From: Acidobacteriota bacterium
GTDB lineage: Bacteria > Acidobacteriota > Thermoanaerobaculia > Multivoradales > Multivoraceae
NCBI GenBank assembly: GCA_026707545.1
Contig: JAPOWR010000001.1
Coordinates: 2,943,778 to 3,007,777, forward strand
DNA: 64,000 nt
Direction of reading: 5' to 3'
Every line of letters begins with the position of its first letter. Position 1 is the stretch's first letter. The position numbers and the translations under genes are program-made. Of this stretch, positions 51,731-60,577 are shown piece after piece. The notes beneath the pieces were generated by a model. That model saw only the letters and a program-made list of their open reading frames with translations. It did no database searches and was not told the origin of the DNA.

Positions 51731-52588
51731 TCACACCTCCCGTTCCGACGCCGCCAGCACCGTGTTCCGCAGCAGCATCGCCACGGTGGTCGGACCCACC
51801 CCCCCGAGCCGGGGCGTGATCCAGCTAGCGACTTCGCCGACGGACTCGTCGACGTCGGGCAGGAGCTTCCTGCCCTCCCAACTGATGCCGCCGCTGACCA
51901 CGACCGCGCCCGGCTTGATCATCTCCGGCACGACGAACCGGGGCACGCCGAGCGCGGCGACCACGATGTCGGCGCGGCGTGTGAAGGGCCTGACGTCCTT
52001 CGCACCCGTGTGCACGACCGTGACCACGGCGTTGGCGCCCGGCTGCTTCAGGGTCAGCAGCAGGGACAGCGGCCGGCCCAGGGTCGGGCCTCGCCCGAGG
52101 ACGACGACTTCGCGGCCGCCAATGTCGATCCCGTAGTGCTGGAGCATCGCCTGGATGCCCGCCGGCGTGCACGGCACCGGCCCCCGCTCCTGCAGCACGA
52201 GCTTGCCGAGGTTCACCGGGTGCAGACCGTCCGCGTCCTTCTTCGGGTCCATGCGCGCCAGGGCCTCGTTGAAGTCGAAGCCGGCCGGCACTGGATGCTG
52301 GATGATGTACGCGTCGACTTCGGGGTCCCCGTTGAAACGGTCGACGGCGGCGAGCAGTGCCTCCTGACCGGCGTCCGCCGGCACCTGTTCGTGGAACGAG
52401 GCGACGCCGACCTCCTCGCAGGTTTCGTGCTTCTTGCGCACGTAGCCCGCGGATGCCGCGTCGTCACCGACCAGAATCGTCCCAAGGCCCGGCTTGACGC
52501 CTGCCGAAGCGAGCTCCTCGACCCGCTTCGCGACATCCTGGAGCACGGCCTCGGCGACCGGCCCGCCAGCAAGTAGTTGCGCCGTCAT
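51731..52588 (-). CDS. folD: Bifunctional methylene-THF dehydrogenase/cyclohydrolase
   Basis: 285 residues. Conserved catalytic pair Y49-x3-K53 (GYVRKKHETC), DADGLHPVNLGKL, PCTPAGIQAML and the NADP-binding VVLGRGPTLGRPLSLLL. Interconverts 5,10-methylene-, methenyl- and 10-formyl-tetrahydrofolate for one-carbon metabolism. Its ATG overlaps the stop of the nitrile hydratase accessory gene (ATGA), so it is translated with that operon, an unusual company for folD. Confidence 0.94.
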   Translation of the reverse strand: MTAQLLAGGPVAEAVLQDVAKRVEELASAGVKPGLGTILVGDDAASAGYVRKKHETCEEVGVASFHEQVPADAGQEALLAAVDRFNGDPEVDAYIIQHPVPAGFDFNEALARMDPKKDADGLHPVNLGKLVLQERGPVPCTPAGIQAMLQHYGIDIGGREVVVLGRGPTLGRPLSLLLTLKQPGANAVVTVVHTGAKDVRPFTRRADIVVAALGVPRFVVPEMIKPGAVVVSGGISWEGRKLLPDVDESVGEVASWITPRLGGVGPTTVAMLLRNTVLAASEREV

Positions 52589-52986
52589 TCGTCGATCTCC
52601 CCCGCGGCGTTCGCCGCGCGTTCCCGTGCGTGGTCGTGATGGTGGTCATGACGATGATCATGCCCGTGGGGACGCCGCGCGAGCCGGCGGACGAGATGGT
52701 CGATCTCCGGCCGTTCCACCAACCCCGCAAGCTCCAGCGAGTCCTCGAATGCCTCCCGCCAGCGCTGCCAGTAGTCCCAGGTCTCGTCGCGGCTTCTCGT
52801 TTCCCAGTCCGTGATCCGCGCGATCAGGCGGCCGCGGAACATCTCCCAGTCGAGCTGCCCGCCTTCCACCAGCGCCATCGTCAGGCCGAACAGGCGGCTC
52901 TCCCAGGGCGCGTCGAAGGCCAGCTCCCCGTTCTCCCGCGGAGGCGCGGCGGCACCGTCCTCATCCAGGCGGACCGGCAGGCTCAT
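52585..52986 (-). CDS. Nitrile hydratase accessory protein with His-rich tail
   Basis: 133 residues from the ATG at 52986; a TTG at 52995 would abut the nthA stop. The core (APWESRLFGLTMALVEGGQLDWEMFRGRLIARITDWETR..WDYWQRWREAFEDSLELAGL) is the accessory/activator fold related to the N-terminal part of NHase beta. The tail has 8 His within 13 residues (HGHDHRHDHHHDH), a likely metal store. Accessory proteins of this type deliver cobalt to NHase alpha. Overlaps folD by 4 bases. Confidence 0.85.
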   Translation of the reverse strand: MSLPVRLDEDGAAAPPRENGELAFDAPWESRLFGLTMALVEGGQLDWEMFRGRLIARITDWETRSRDETWDYWQRWREAFEDSLELAGLVERPEIDHLVRRLARRPHGHDHRHDHHHDHARERAANAAGEIDE

Positions 52987-52995
52987 GCGGTTCAA

Positions 52996-53592
52996 CTACA
53001 GGCGCTCGACGCCGATCATCGAGTCGCGCGTGACGAGGGAGGCGAGTTCTTCCGCGCCCAGTCCAATCGTGCCCTCCGGGCGCTGCGGCAGGACCATGTA
53101 GCGCACCTCGGCGCTCGAATCCCAGACCCTCACCTCGACCTCGGGCGGCAGCTCGAGGCCCAGCTCCACGAGCAACCGCCGCGGTTCGCGCACCGCGCGC
53201 GCCCGGTAGGCGGGCGACTTGTACCAAGCCGGCGGCAGCCCGAGCACCGCCCACGGGTAGCACGAACAGAGCGTGCAGACGATCAGGTTGTGGACGGACT
53301 CCGTGTTCTCCTTGACCACCAGACGGGCGACGTGGGCGTCCGTGTTGTCGCCGAAGCCCAGTTCCCTGATGGCGGGCATCCCGTCCTCAAGCAGCCGCGC
53401 CCTGAACTTCGGATCGGTCCAGGCCTTGGCCACCACCCGGGCGCCGCGCAGCGGCCCGATGTCCTGCTCGTAGCGTTCGACCAGAGCGTCGACTGCGGCG
53501 GACTTGACCAGCCCCTTCCCCACCAGCAGCGCCTCGATCGCCTCGGTGCGGGTTTCCGGGGATTCGCTTCCGTGCCGGTGATCGGCAGTCAT
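52996..53592 (-). CDS. nthA: Nitrile hydratase alpha subunit, cobalt type
   Basis: 198 residues. The metal site is VC106-T-L-C109-S110-C111-YPW, with the Cys/Ser/Cys ligand set that becomes oxidised; Thr after the first Cys marks the Co-dependent rather than the Fe type (which has Ser). Downstream segments (YKSPAYRARAVREPRRLL, EVRVWDSSAEVRYMVLP) are standard. Hydrates nitriles to amides. Starts inside the end of nthB (ATGA), so beta and alpha are coupled with beta first, typical of Co-type clusters. Confidence 0.95.
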   Translation of the reverse strand: MTADHRHGSESPETRTEAIEALLVGKGLVKSAAVDALVERYEQDIGPLRGARVVAKAWTDPKFRARLLEDGMPAIRELGFGDNTDAHVARLVVKENTESVHNLIVCTLCSCYPWAVLGLPPAWYKSPAYRARAVREPRRLLVELGLELPPEVEVRVWDSSAEVRYMVLPQRPEGTIGLGAEELASLVTRDSMIGVERL

Positions 53593-54182
53593 CCGGTCGC
53601 CTCCAGGTAAGGCTCGAACAGATCGATGTAGACCGTGGTGGCGGCCTCCGCCTCCTCGCCCCAGAGCTCCCGGCTTTCGAAGGCGACGGTGTAGAGGTAC
53701 TCCGGCGACTCGCCCCGGTCCTCCGCGTTCGTGTCGGGATAGACGCAGGCCGGATGGACCTCGGCGATCACGCCCCTGCGGTCGCGGGCGTAGCCGGGCA
53801 GCCGCGTGTGCCCCTGCGGGTGCCGGTTCCACGTGCGCACCGCGTCGCCGGCCGCGAAACGGGGCTCGCGGTCGACCTCGCGCACGACCGAGCCCACCTG
53901 CTCGGGGCGCTCGACCGCCGCGTCGCCGACCAGCCGTTCGGCCGCCAGGGTCTCCAGTGCGTAGAGCCAGCGGCCGTAGTAGCCGTCCGAGAGGTAGCGG
54001 TCCGGCGGCATCCGCTCGACCGCATGACGGAAGGCGTCGAGGTTCGCCAGGCCGGCCCCGATGGCGTAGCCCGCCAGGGCGCATACCCGGCCCTGCCAGA
54101 CCTCCGGGAACAGAACCTCGTCCGGACGCCGGTCCACGGTGCCGAAGCCGTGCATGCCGCCCATGTCGTGGATTCCGTTCAT
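53589..54182 (-). CDS. nthB: Nitrile hydratase beta subunit
   Basis: 197 residues beginning MNGIHDMGGMHGFGTV, the invariant beta-subunit start, and ending with the domain that includes FAAGDAVRTWNRHPQGHTRLPGYARDRRGVI. It contributes Arg residues that hold the oxidised Cys ligands of alpha. First gene of the minus-strand operon; 64 bases separate it from the divergent aminotransferase gene. Confidence 0.95.
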   Translation of the reverse strand: MNGIHDMGGMHGFGTVDRRPDEVLFPEVWQGRVCALAGYAIGAGLANLDAFRHAVERMPPDRYLSDGYYGRWLYALETLAAERLVGDAAVERPEQVGSVVREVDREPRFAAGDAVRTWNRHPQGHTRLPGYARDRRGVIAEVHPACVYPDTNAEDRGESPEYLYTVAFESRELWGEEAEAATTVYIDLFEPYLEATG

Positions 54183-54246
54183 GCTCCGACGGCCGCCGCG
54201 CCGCGCGCGCCAGTCTACAAGCCAGCCAAGGGGCTATTCTCAAGCC

Positions 54247-55662
54247 ATGGACACCGCCGACTCCCGATCGACCGCGGGCACGGGCCTGGCGCACGCCCAC
54301 GACTACCCGTTCCTGGGTCAGGGCAGGGCTCCGCTTGAGGTGGCGTCCGCCGAGGGCTGCTACATGATCACGCCGACCGGTCGGCGGATCCTCGACGCCG
54401 CAGGAGGCGCGATCGTCTCGAACATCGGCCACGGCCGGCGGGAGGTGGCGGAGGCCTACGCGCAGGCCGCGGCGCAGACCGACTACATCGTGCCTCCCTT
54501 CGCAACCCCGGCGCGAGCGGAACTGGTCCACCGCATGCGGACCCGCTGGCTGCCCGGCGACATCAACCGCGTCCTGTTCGCGAGCGGCGGTTCCGAGGCG
54601 ATGGACCTCGCGATTCGATTCGCCCGCCAGCACCACCTGTCCGCGGGGCGTCCCGAGCGCTGGCGGGTGTTCGGGCGTCAGCTCTCCTACCACGGCGCCA
54701 CGATGGCGACGCTGGCGGTGGGCGGACACCACGGGCGCCGGGCCGGCTTCGAGCCCTGGCTGGTCGACGAGCAGACCGACCAGCCGCGGCCACCGGCGCA
54801 CTACTGCATGCGCTGCCCGCTCGGCAAGACGTTTCCCGGCTGCGACATCGCCTGCGCCGACGAAGTGGAGCGCGTGTTCGAGGAGATCGGCCCGGAGGAG
54901 ATCGCGGCCTTCGTCGTCGAGCCGATCGTCGGCTCGAATGCCGGCGCGCTCGTGCCCCCGGGCGACTACCTGGAGCGGGTCGCCCGGATCTGCAGGCGGC
55001 ACGGCATCCTGCTGATCGCCGACGAGGTGATGACCGGCTACGGCCGGACCGGCCGCAAGTTCGGTGTCGACCACTGGGACGTCGTGCCCGACATCCTGGT
55101 CGGCGGCAAGGGGTTGACCGGCGGCTACGCGCCCCTGGTCGCGATCTGCGCCCGCGAGGAGGTCACGGCGCCGATTGCAGAAGCCGGGGACTCCGTCATG
55201 TTCTTCACCTACGGCGCTCACTCGCCCGCCTGCGCCGCGGCCAGCGAGGTTCTGCGCATCCTCGAGAACGAGGAACTCGTCGAACGCGCCGCCACAGTCG
55301 GCGCCGTGCTCGGCGAGCGCCTGCGGGAGACCTTCGCCGATCATCCCCACGTCGCCGAGGTCCGCGGCCGCGGTCTGCTCTACGGCATCGAGATCGTCCA
55401 GGACCGCGAGACGCTGGAGCCGTTCCCGGCCGAACTCTCGCTGGTCAACGCCGTCGTGGCGGCCGGGCTGTCGATGGACGTCTTCTTCTACCCCGGCGGC
55501 AACGACCCGGCCCGCGACGTGGTCTGCCTCGGTCCGCCCTTCATCCTCGGCGAGGAGGAGATCGAGAAGATCGTCACCGTCCTGCCGAAAGCGATCGACA
55601 GCGCGATCGCCCGAAAGGCGCCGGCGCCGTCGCTGCTGGGGCCGCCGGTGTGCTGCGACTAG
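54247..55662 (+). CDS. Class III aminotransferase
   Basis: 471 residues from the ATG at 54247. PLP lysine in LVGGKGLTGGYAP; ASGGSEAMDLAIRFARQ, SYHGATMATLAVGG and LIADEVMTGYGRTGRK complete the class III set. A Cys-rich insert (HYCMRCPLGKTFPGCDIACADE) precedes the cofactor region and is also seen in some related transaminases. Divergent from the nitrile hydratase operon, so possibly tied to amide or amine metabolism. Distinct from the paralogue at 42107. Confidence 0.88.
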   Translation: MDTADSRSTAGTGLAHAHDYPFLGQGRAPLEVASAEGCYMITPTGRRILDAAGGAIVSNIGHGRREVAEAYAQAAAQTDYIVPPFATPARAELVHRMRTRWLPGDINRVLFASGGSEAMDLAIRFARQHHLSAGRPERWRVFGRQLSYHGATMATLAVGGHHGRRAGFEPWLVDEQTDQPRPPAHYCMRCPLGKTFPGCDIACADEVERVFEEIGPEEIAAFVVEPIVGSNAGALVPPGDYLERVARICRRHGILLIADEVMTGYGRTGRKFGVDHWDVVPDILVGGKGLTGGYAPLVAICAREEVTAPIAEAGDSVMFFTYGAHSPACAAASEVLRILENEELVERAATVGAVLGERLRETFADHPHVAEVRGRGLLYGIEIVQDRETLEPFPAELSLVNAVVAAGLSMDVFFYPGGNDPARDVVCLGPPFILGEEEIEKIVTVLPKAIDSAIARKAPAPSLLGPPVCCD

Positions 55663-55691
55663 TCCCTGGCTGCGCGGCAGAAGTCCGGACG

Positions 55692-55736
55692 CCGGCGCTC
55701 CGCGCCGGATGCCGGCGAGGACGCCGGCGTACCCAG
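55692..55736. repeat. REP-like double hairpin repeat, copy B
   Basis: CCGGCGC/GCGCCGG with loop TCC (55692-55708), then GCCGGC/GCCGGC with a 6-base loop (55711-55728), ending GTACCCAG. It lies between the convergent aminotransferase and TPP-enzyme genes and may also act as a bidirectional terminator. Confidence 0.75.
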
Positions 55737-55758
55737 CTTCTGCCGCGCACGCTCCTAG

Positions 55759-57399
55759 CTAGTAGCTGGAGATGCCGATCTCCTTCTCGGTGATGAACTC
55801 GAGCAGGGCCGGCGTCCCCGACTCGGTCGCCGCGATGCCGCGGCGGATCGCCGGGACGATCTCCGCCGGCTCGGTCACCCGTTCGCCGTAGCCGCCGAAG
55901 GCCTTCGCCATGTCGGCGTAGTGGCCGGAGATGTCCGTGCTGCGGTACTTCTCGGTCGCCACCTGCATGATCGGCAGCTCGATCGCCATCGAGAAGTTGT
56001 TGAACAGGATGGACAGGATCGGCAGGCGTTCGCGGACCGCAGTCTCGAAGTCCATGCCGGTGAAGCCGATCGCGGCGTCGCCCCAGACGTTGATGCAGAG
56101 CTTGTCGGGCTGGGCGAGCTTGGCGCCCATCGCCAGGCCGAGGCCGTAGCCAAGCTGGGTCGTCTTGCCCCAGCCGATGTAGGAGAGCGGCGTCGTGCTG
56201 CGCCAGAACGGCGAGATCTGGTCGCGCGGTGAACCGGCGTCGTGGGTGATGATCACGTTGTCGCGGTCGACCGAGTGCATCAGGTCCCAGAGCACGCGGT
56301 AGGGCGAGAGCGGCGCACCGTTCGACGTGAGTTTCGGCATCCACTCGTCGAGCCACCCGGCGCGGATCCGCTCGATCTCGGCCGGCACGGACTCGGCCCG
56401 CGAGGCCGCGTGCGGCAGCGACCGGCCTTCCAGCTCCCCGATCAGGGCGGCGAGGGTCAGCTTGGCGTCGCCCGCCACGACGCAGTCCGATGCGACGTTC
56501 TTGTTCAGGTCGACCGGGTCGAGCGTCGAGTGCAGGTACTTCGCCTGCGGGTACTTGCCGAAGTAGATGCCGAACGCGGTCGTCGTGAAACTGCAGCCGA
56601 TGCCGAAGATCACGTCCGCCGCGCCCAGGAACTCGTGAACCGTCTTCGGCACCGCGCGGCCGCCCGAGCCGAGCGACAGCGGGTGATCCTCGTTGAAGGC
56701 GCTCTTGCCGCCGAGGCTGGTCGTCACCGGCGCGTTCAGCAGCTCCGCCAGACGAAGCAGTTCGTCCCAGGCCTCCGCGTAGTGGACGCCCTGGCCGGCG
56801 TAGATCACCGGCCGCTCGGCCGCCGACAGCATCGCCGCCGCGTCCCGGACCAGGTCCGGATCGGGCCCCACGCGCACGGCACCGCTCGGGCGGGGTCCCA
56901 GATCGTCCGGCACGTCTTCGCCGAAGACGTCGGCCGGCACCTCGACCATCACCGGTCCCGGCCGGCCGGAACGTAGCTGGGTGAAGGCCCGGCGCATCAC
57001 TTCGGGCAGCGCCTTACCCATGCTGAGCGGCTCGCACCACTTCGTCACGTGCTGGAAGTTGGCCACCGCGTTGAAGTTCGGCGCCACGTGCATCGCCCGG
57101 CGGCTGTACCCCATCGGCATGACCAGGATGGGCGCCGACTCGCCGTAGGCCTGGGCAACACCGCCGAAGGCATTCTCGGTCCCGGGCCCGCTCTGCATCG
57201 TGAACACGCCGAGCTGTTTGCCCGAGCTCAGCCGGCTGACCGCGTCGGCCATGTGCAGGCCGATCCGCTCCTGGCGGACGATCACGGTGCGGATGTCCGC
57301 CACGGCCGCGGCCTCGATGATCGGGTTGACCGGGTAAGCGACGATGAACTCGACGCCCTCCCGCTTGAGGTACTCGGCGACGCCCTGGGCTACCTTCAC
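55759..57399 (-). CDS. Thiamine-pyrophosphate enzyme, acetolactate synthase-like
   Basis: 546 residues from the GTG at 57399, with AGGAG 8 bases upstream. Three-domain POX/ALS fold: the catalytic Glu in VIVRQERIGLHMADA, central domain (DLVRDAAAMLSAAERPVIYAGQG), and the TPP-Mg motif WGDAAIGFTGMDFETAVRERLPILSILFNN. Such enzymes make acetolactate or decarboxylate or condense 2-oxo acids. ilvN is not adjacent and FAD-binding residues are not certain, so a role in a catabolic pathway is as likely as branched-chain synthesis. Long frames extending toward 58758 are antisense shadow. Confidence 0.87.
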   Translation of the reverse strand: MKVAQGVAEYLKREGVEFIVAYPVNPIIEAAAVADIRTVIVRQERIGLHMADAVSRLSSGKQLGVFTMQSGPGTENAFGGVAQAYGESAPILVMPMGYSRRAMHVAPNFNAVANFQHVTKWCEPLSMGKALPEVMRRAFTQLRSGRPGPVMVEVPADVFGEDVPDDLGPRPSGAVRVGPDPDLVRDAAAMLSAAERPVIYAGQGVHYAEAWDELLRLAELLNAPVTTSLGGKSAFNEDHPLSLGSGGRAVPKTVHEFLGAADVIFGIGCSFTTTAFGIYFGKYPQAKYLHSTLDPVDLNKNVASDCVVAGDAKLTLAALIGELEGRSLPHAASRAESVPAEIERIRAGWLDEWMPKLTSNGAPLSPYRVLWDLMHSVDRDNVIITHDAGSPRDQISPFWRSTTPLSYIGWGKTTQLGYGLGLAMGAKLAQPDKLCINVWGDAAIGFTGMDFETAVRERLPILSILFNNFSMAIELPIMQVATEKYRSTDISGHYADMAKAFGGYGERVTEPAEIVPAIRRGIAATESGTPALLEFITEKEIGISSY

Positions 57400-57486
57400 G
57401 CTGGAACTCCTGAGATTCTGGGTGGGGAGAGGGGCGGCTACGATACCCGGAACCAGGAAAGTCCCAGAAGCTGGAGGACCCAAGAG

Positions 57487-58878
57487 ATGGAAGACACCGC
57501 GAAGAGGATCAGCCAGATGACGTTCGCAGCGATCCTGCTGGCGCTCGGCGCGGCCTTCGCCGCCACCCCGAACGCGCCAACCCTGTCCGGGCCCATCACG
57601 GGCGGAGAACGCGGCACCCCCTTTGCCGCCGTCAACGTGGCGGATCGCGGCTATCTGACAGAGGAGTACTTCCTCGAAGGCGAGGCGACCGCGTACGAAC
57701 TCGCCTCTGGCACTCAGGGCGCGACCGGCCAGTGGAACACCCGGGCGTCCGCCGACAAGGCCGACTACAAGACACGCCTGCTGGTGGTCCGGCCCAGGGA
57801 CGCGTCGAAATTCAACGGCACGGTGATCGTCTTCTGGCTGAACGTCACCGCCGGCTTCGAACTGGGTTCCGCGAGCGACGAGGCCCTGCGCGGCTACGCC
57901 TGGGTGGGCGTATCCGCGCAGAAGGTCGGTGTCCACGGCTTCCCCCAGAATCCCGGCGGACTCAAGGCGTGGGACCCGGAACGCTACGGCTCGCTCGACC
58001 ACCCCGGGGACGCCTACTCCTACGACATCTTCACCCAGGTCGCGAGAGCCATCGGTCCGGAACGCGACCGCCAAGGCCTGGACCCGATGGGCGGCCTGGA
58101 GGTCGAGCGCCTGATCGCGGCCGGCGCTTCCCAGTCCGCCGCGCGGTTGCGCACCTACATCAACGGCGTCCACCTGCTGACACAGGTGTTCGACGGCTTC
58201 CTGCCGTTCATCGACTTCGGCGGTGTCGTGCCGTTCGCGTCCGAGCGCGGCGGCGGACGCCGGGGACGCACTCTCGCGTCGGTCCGATCGGACCTGGACG
58301 TCCCGGTCATTGTCGTGAACTCGGAGACCGAGCTGACCAGCTACTACTCCGTGCGCGAGCCGGACTCGGCCCGCTTCCGACTCTGGGAGGTGGCGGGGAC
58401 GTCGCACGTGTCCGCGGCGAGACCGAAAGAACGCACCGTCGAGGGATCCAACTGGCTGTCCTACTCCCCCGTGTACCAGGCCGCGATCCGGCATCTTGAC
58501 CGCTGGATCAGGGACGGTGTCGAACCACCGAGCATGCCGCGCGTCGAGATGAAGGCCGGCGATCCGAATCCCGAGGTCGTCCGGGACGAACACGGCAACG
58601 CCATGGGCGGCATCCGCCTGCCGGAGCTCGAGGCGCCGACCGCCTCGCACAGCGGGTTCGGCACGCAGAGGGAAGGGACGCGGTTCGGGTTCCTGTACGG
58701 AACCGCGACCGACTTCGACAGCGAGCAGCTGGCGGCGCTGTACCCGGACAGCAAGCACTATCTCGATGCCTGGAACGGCGCACTGGACCGTCTGATCGAG
58801 CAGGGCATGATCCTGCCCGAGGACGCACCGGAGATGCGGCAGCGCACAGAGGAATGGGCGGCGCGGCTAGACGGCTGA
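57487..58878 (+). CDS. Secreted alpha/beta hydrolase domain protein
   Basis: 463 residues from the ATG at 57487, with GGAGG 9 bases upstream; signal peptide to about AAFAAT. It matches the 'alpha/beta hydrolase domain' family in Acidobacteriota and Proteobacteria: the nucleophile is likely Ser in AAGASQSAARLRTYIN, with the late His in VAGTSHVSAARPKE. Substrate unknown. The VWA gene starts inside its last codons. Divergent from the TPP enzyme gene. Confidence 0.8.
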   Translation: MEDTAKRISQMTFAAILLALGAAFAATPNAPTLSGPITGGERGTPFAAVNVADRGYLTEEYFLEGEATAYELASGTQGATGQWNTRASADKADYKTRLLVVRPRDASKFNGTVIVFWLNVTAGFELGSASDEALRGYAWVGVSAQKVGVHGFPQNPGGLKAWDPERYGSLDHPGDAYSYDIFTQVARAIGPERDRQGLDPMGGLEVERLIAAGASQSAARLRTYINGVHLLTQVFDGFLPFIDFGGVVPFASERGGGRRGRTLASVRSDLDVPVIVVNSETELTSYYSVREPDSARFRLWEVAGTSHVSAARPKERTVEGSNWLSYSPVYQAAIRHLDRWIRDGVEPPSMPRVEMKAGDPNPEVVRDEHGNAMGGIRLPELEAPTASHSGFGTQREGTRFGFLYGTATDFDSEQLAALYPDSKHYLDAWNGALDRLIEQGMILPEDAPEMRQRTEEWAARLDG

Positions 58879-60560
58879 CCGGCTGTCTGTTGCTGGGAGT
58901 CGTGCTGTGTGCCCCGGTGCACGCAGCTCAGGAACCGGCCGCCGCGCAGACCTTTGCGGACACGGTGTCCGTGACCGAGCTACTCGTCCACGTCGTGGTG
59001 ACGGGTCGGGACGGCGACCCCGTGACAGACCTGGAGCAGGAGGACTTCGTCGTCCATGTGGATGGCGATCGGGTCGAGATCACGGGGTTTCGGCGTACGC
59101 TCCTGCGCGAGCAGGCAACAAACCGAACCGCAGGCGCAGTCGTGGCGGAGGGGCCGAGGGGGCCGCCCGTCAGCGTCGTCGTCTATCTCGACGAGGCCGG
59201 TACGCGGTTCTTCGACCGCCGGCGCTTTCTGCACAGAGTGCAGCGCGAAGCGGAGGCCCTCCGCGCCTGGAACGCGCGATTCGCTCTGGTCACGTCCGGG
59301 GACCACGTACAGATCCGGGTGCCCCCGACGGAAGATCTGGATGCCGTACTGGCTGCGGCCGCCGCACTGCCCCTGCCCAAGTGGCGGTCTCGTCAGACCG
59401 GGCGGCACTTCCAACGCGCAAGGGAGCAGGTCGGCGAGGTCCTCTTCGCCCCGTATGGCGATGGCTGCGGGGAGGGGTTCCCTCAGGTGACGGCCCTCGT
59501 CAAGGGTTACGAAGTGCGGGAGAGGCGGCGGACGGCGGAGCGACTGGATGCCCTCTGGGATGTGGTCACGGCGTTCAGCGGTGTTCCGGGCAGGAAGGTA
59601 GTCCTCTACGTCGGCAACGGCTTCGCTCAAGTGCCGGGAGAAGAGCTCCACGACTACGTACTCCGGCACTGTCTTGGCGTGGGGTCCGGTGGCGGGGCGG
59701 CTCTGCTGGGGCCGGGCGGCGAGTCGAGCAAGCTCTTCGACCAGGTGGCCGCGCATGCGAACGCGAACAACACGACGCTCTACATGCTGGACGCTGGCGG
59801 CGTGCCCTCCATCTCCCACTCCGGGCGCTCCTGGAGACTGAACCGGCAGGGCGGGATGACGTATCTGTCCCGGAAGACAGGCGGTCGCACCCTCTTCAAC
59901 TCGAACGCCCTTGGCCCCTTGCTGGACGACGCGGAAGAGCACCTGGACGCTTCCTACCAGCTGGCCGTCGCAGTCGCCGACCAGAAGCCCGGAGCACTGA
60001 GGCAGATCGACGTGGAGCTGGCTCCGACGCTTCGGCGCCAGGGACACCGCCTCGCCTATCGCCGGTCATGGCAGGACAAGTCACGGGACCAGATGATCGC
60101 CGAGCGGCTCGTCAGTACGGCCTGGCTGGACGGGAACTGGCTCGCCGAGGCGGCGAACCCCTTGAGCGTGGCGATGCGCTTCACGGCGACAACGCCTCTC
60201 GAGGCGGACGGCGATCGGCGGAGACGCAGGAACCGCGAAGAGGTTCACGAGCTCGTGGTCCGGGTGGCGATTCCCGAGTTGGCGGCAACGCTGCTGCCAG
60301 GCCCCGATGGCGACAGGGGCACGCTGGGTCTCTGGCTGATGGCCGTGGAGAGGAACAAGGGGTACCGGACTCCGGTGCGGCGGATGCTCCTCGAGCTTGG
60401 AGGCCCCGAGGGCCTCCGGTCCCATGGGGGCTTTCACTTCGTCGACCTGGGCGTGAAGCTCTGGGAAGGGGAGTACACGGTCGTCCTGGGCGTGGTGGAC
60501 GAGCCAACCGGGACGATGTCCGTCCTGCGCGAGGCGACCTCCGTTCCCTCGACCGGCTGA
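58854..60560 (+). CDS. VWFA-related acidobacterial domain protein, secreted
   Basis: 568 residues with a signal peptide (RRLTGCLLLGVVLCAPVHAAQ). The opening VSVTELLVHVVVTGRDGDPVTDLEQEDFVVHVDGDRVEITGF is diagnostic of the VWFA-related Acidobacterial domain family. A von Willebrand A-like fold follows, though the metal-site DxSxS is replaced (VVVYLDEAGTRFF). The C-terminal 170 residues resemble an accessory beta domain. Function unknown; many copies occur per acidobacterial genome. Overlaps the upstream hydrolase by 25 bases, so translation is coupled. Confidence 0.85.
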   Translation: MGGAARRLTGCLLLGVVLCAPVHAAQEPAAAQTFADTVSVTELLVHVVVTGRDGDPVTDLEQEDFVVHVDGDRVEITGFRRTLLREQATNRTAGAVVAEGPRGPPVSVVVYLDEAGTRFFDRRRFLHRVQREAEALRAWNARFALVTSGDHVQIRVPPTEDLDAVLAAAAALPLPKWRSRQTGRHFQRAREQVGEVLFAPYGDGCGEGFPQVTALVKGYEVRERRRTAERLDALWDVVTAFSGVPGRKVVLYVGNGFAQVPGEELHDYVLRHCLGVGSGGGAALLGPGGESSKLFDQVAAHANANNTTLYMLDAGGVPSISHSGRSWRLNRQGGMTYLSRKTGGRTLFNSNALGPLLDDAEEHLDASYQLAVAVADQKPGALRQIDVELAPTLRRQGHRLAYRRSWQDKSRDQMIAERLVSTAWLDGNWLAEAANPLSVAMRFTATTPLEADGDRRRRRNREEVHELVVRVAIPELAATLLPGPDGDRGTLGLWLMAVERNKGYRTPVRRMLLELGGPEGLRSHGGFHFVDLGVKLWEGEYTVVLGVVDEPTGTMSVLREATSVPSTG

Positions 60561-60577
60561 GGCCGCGCCGCTTCCTG

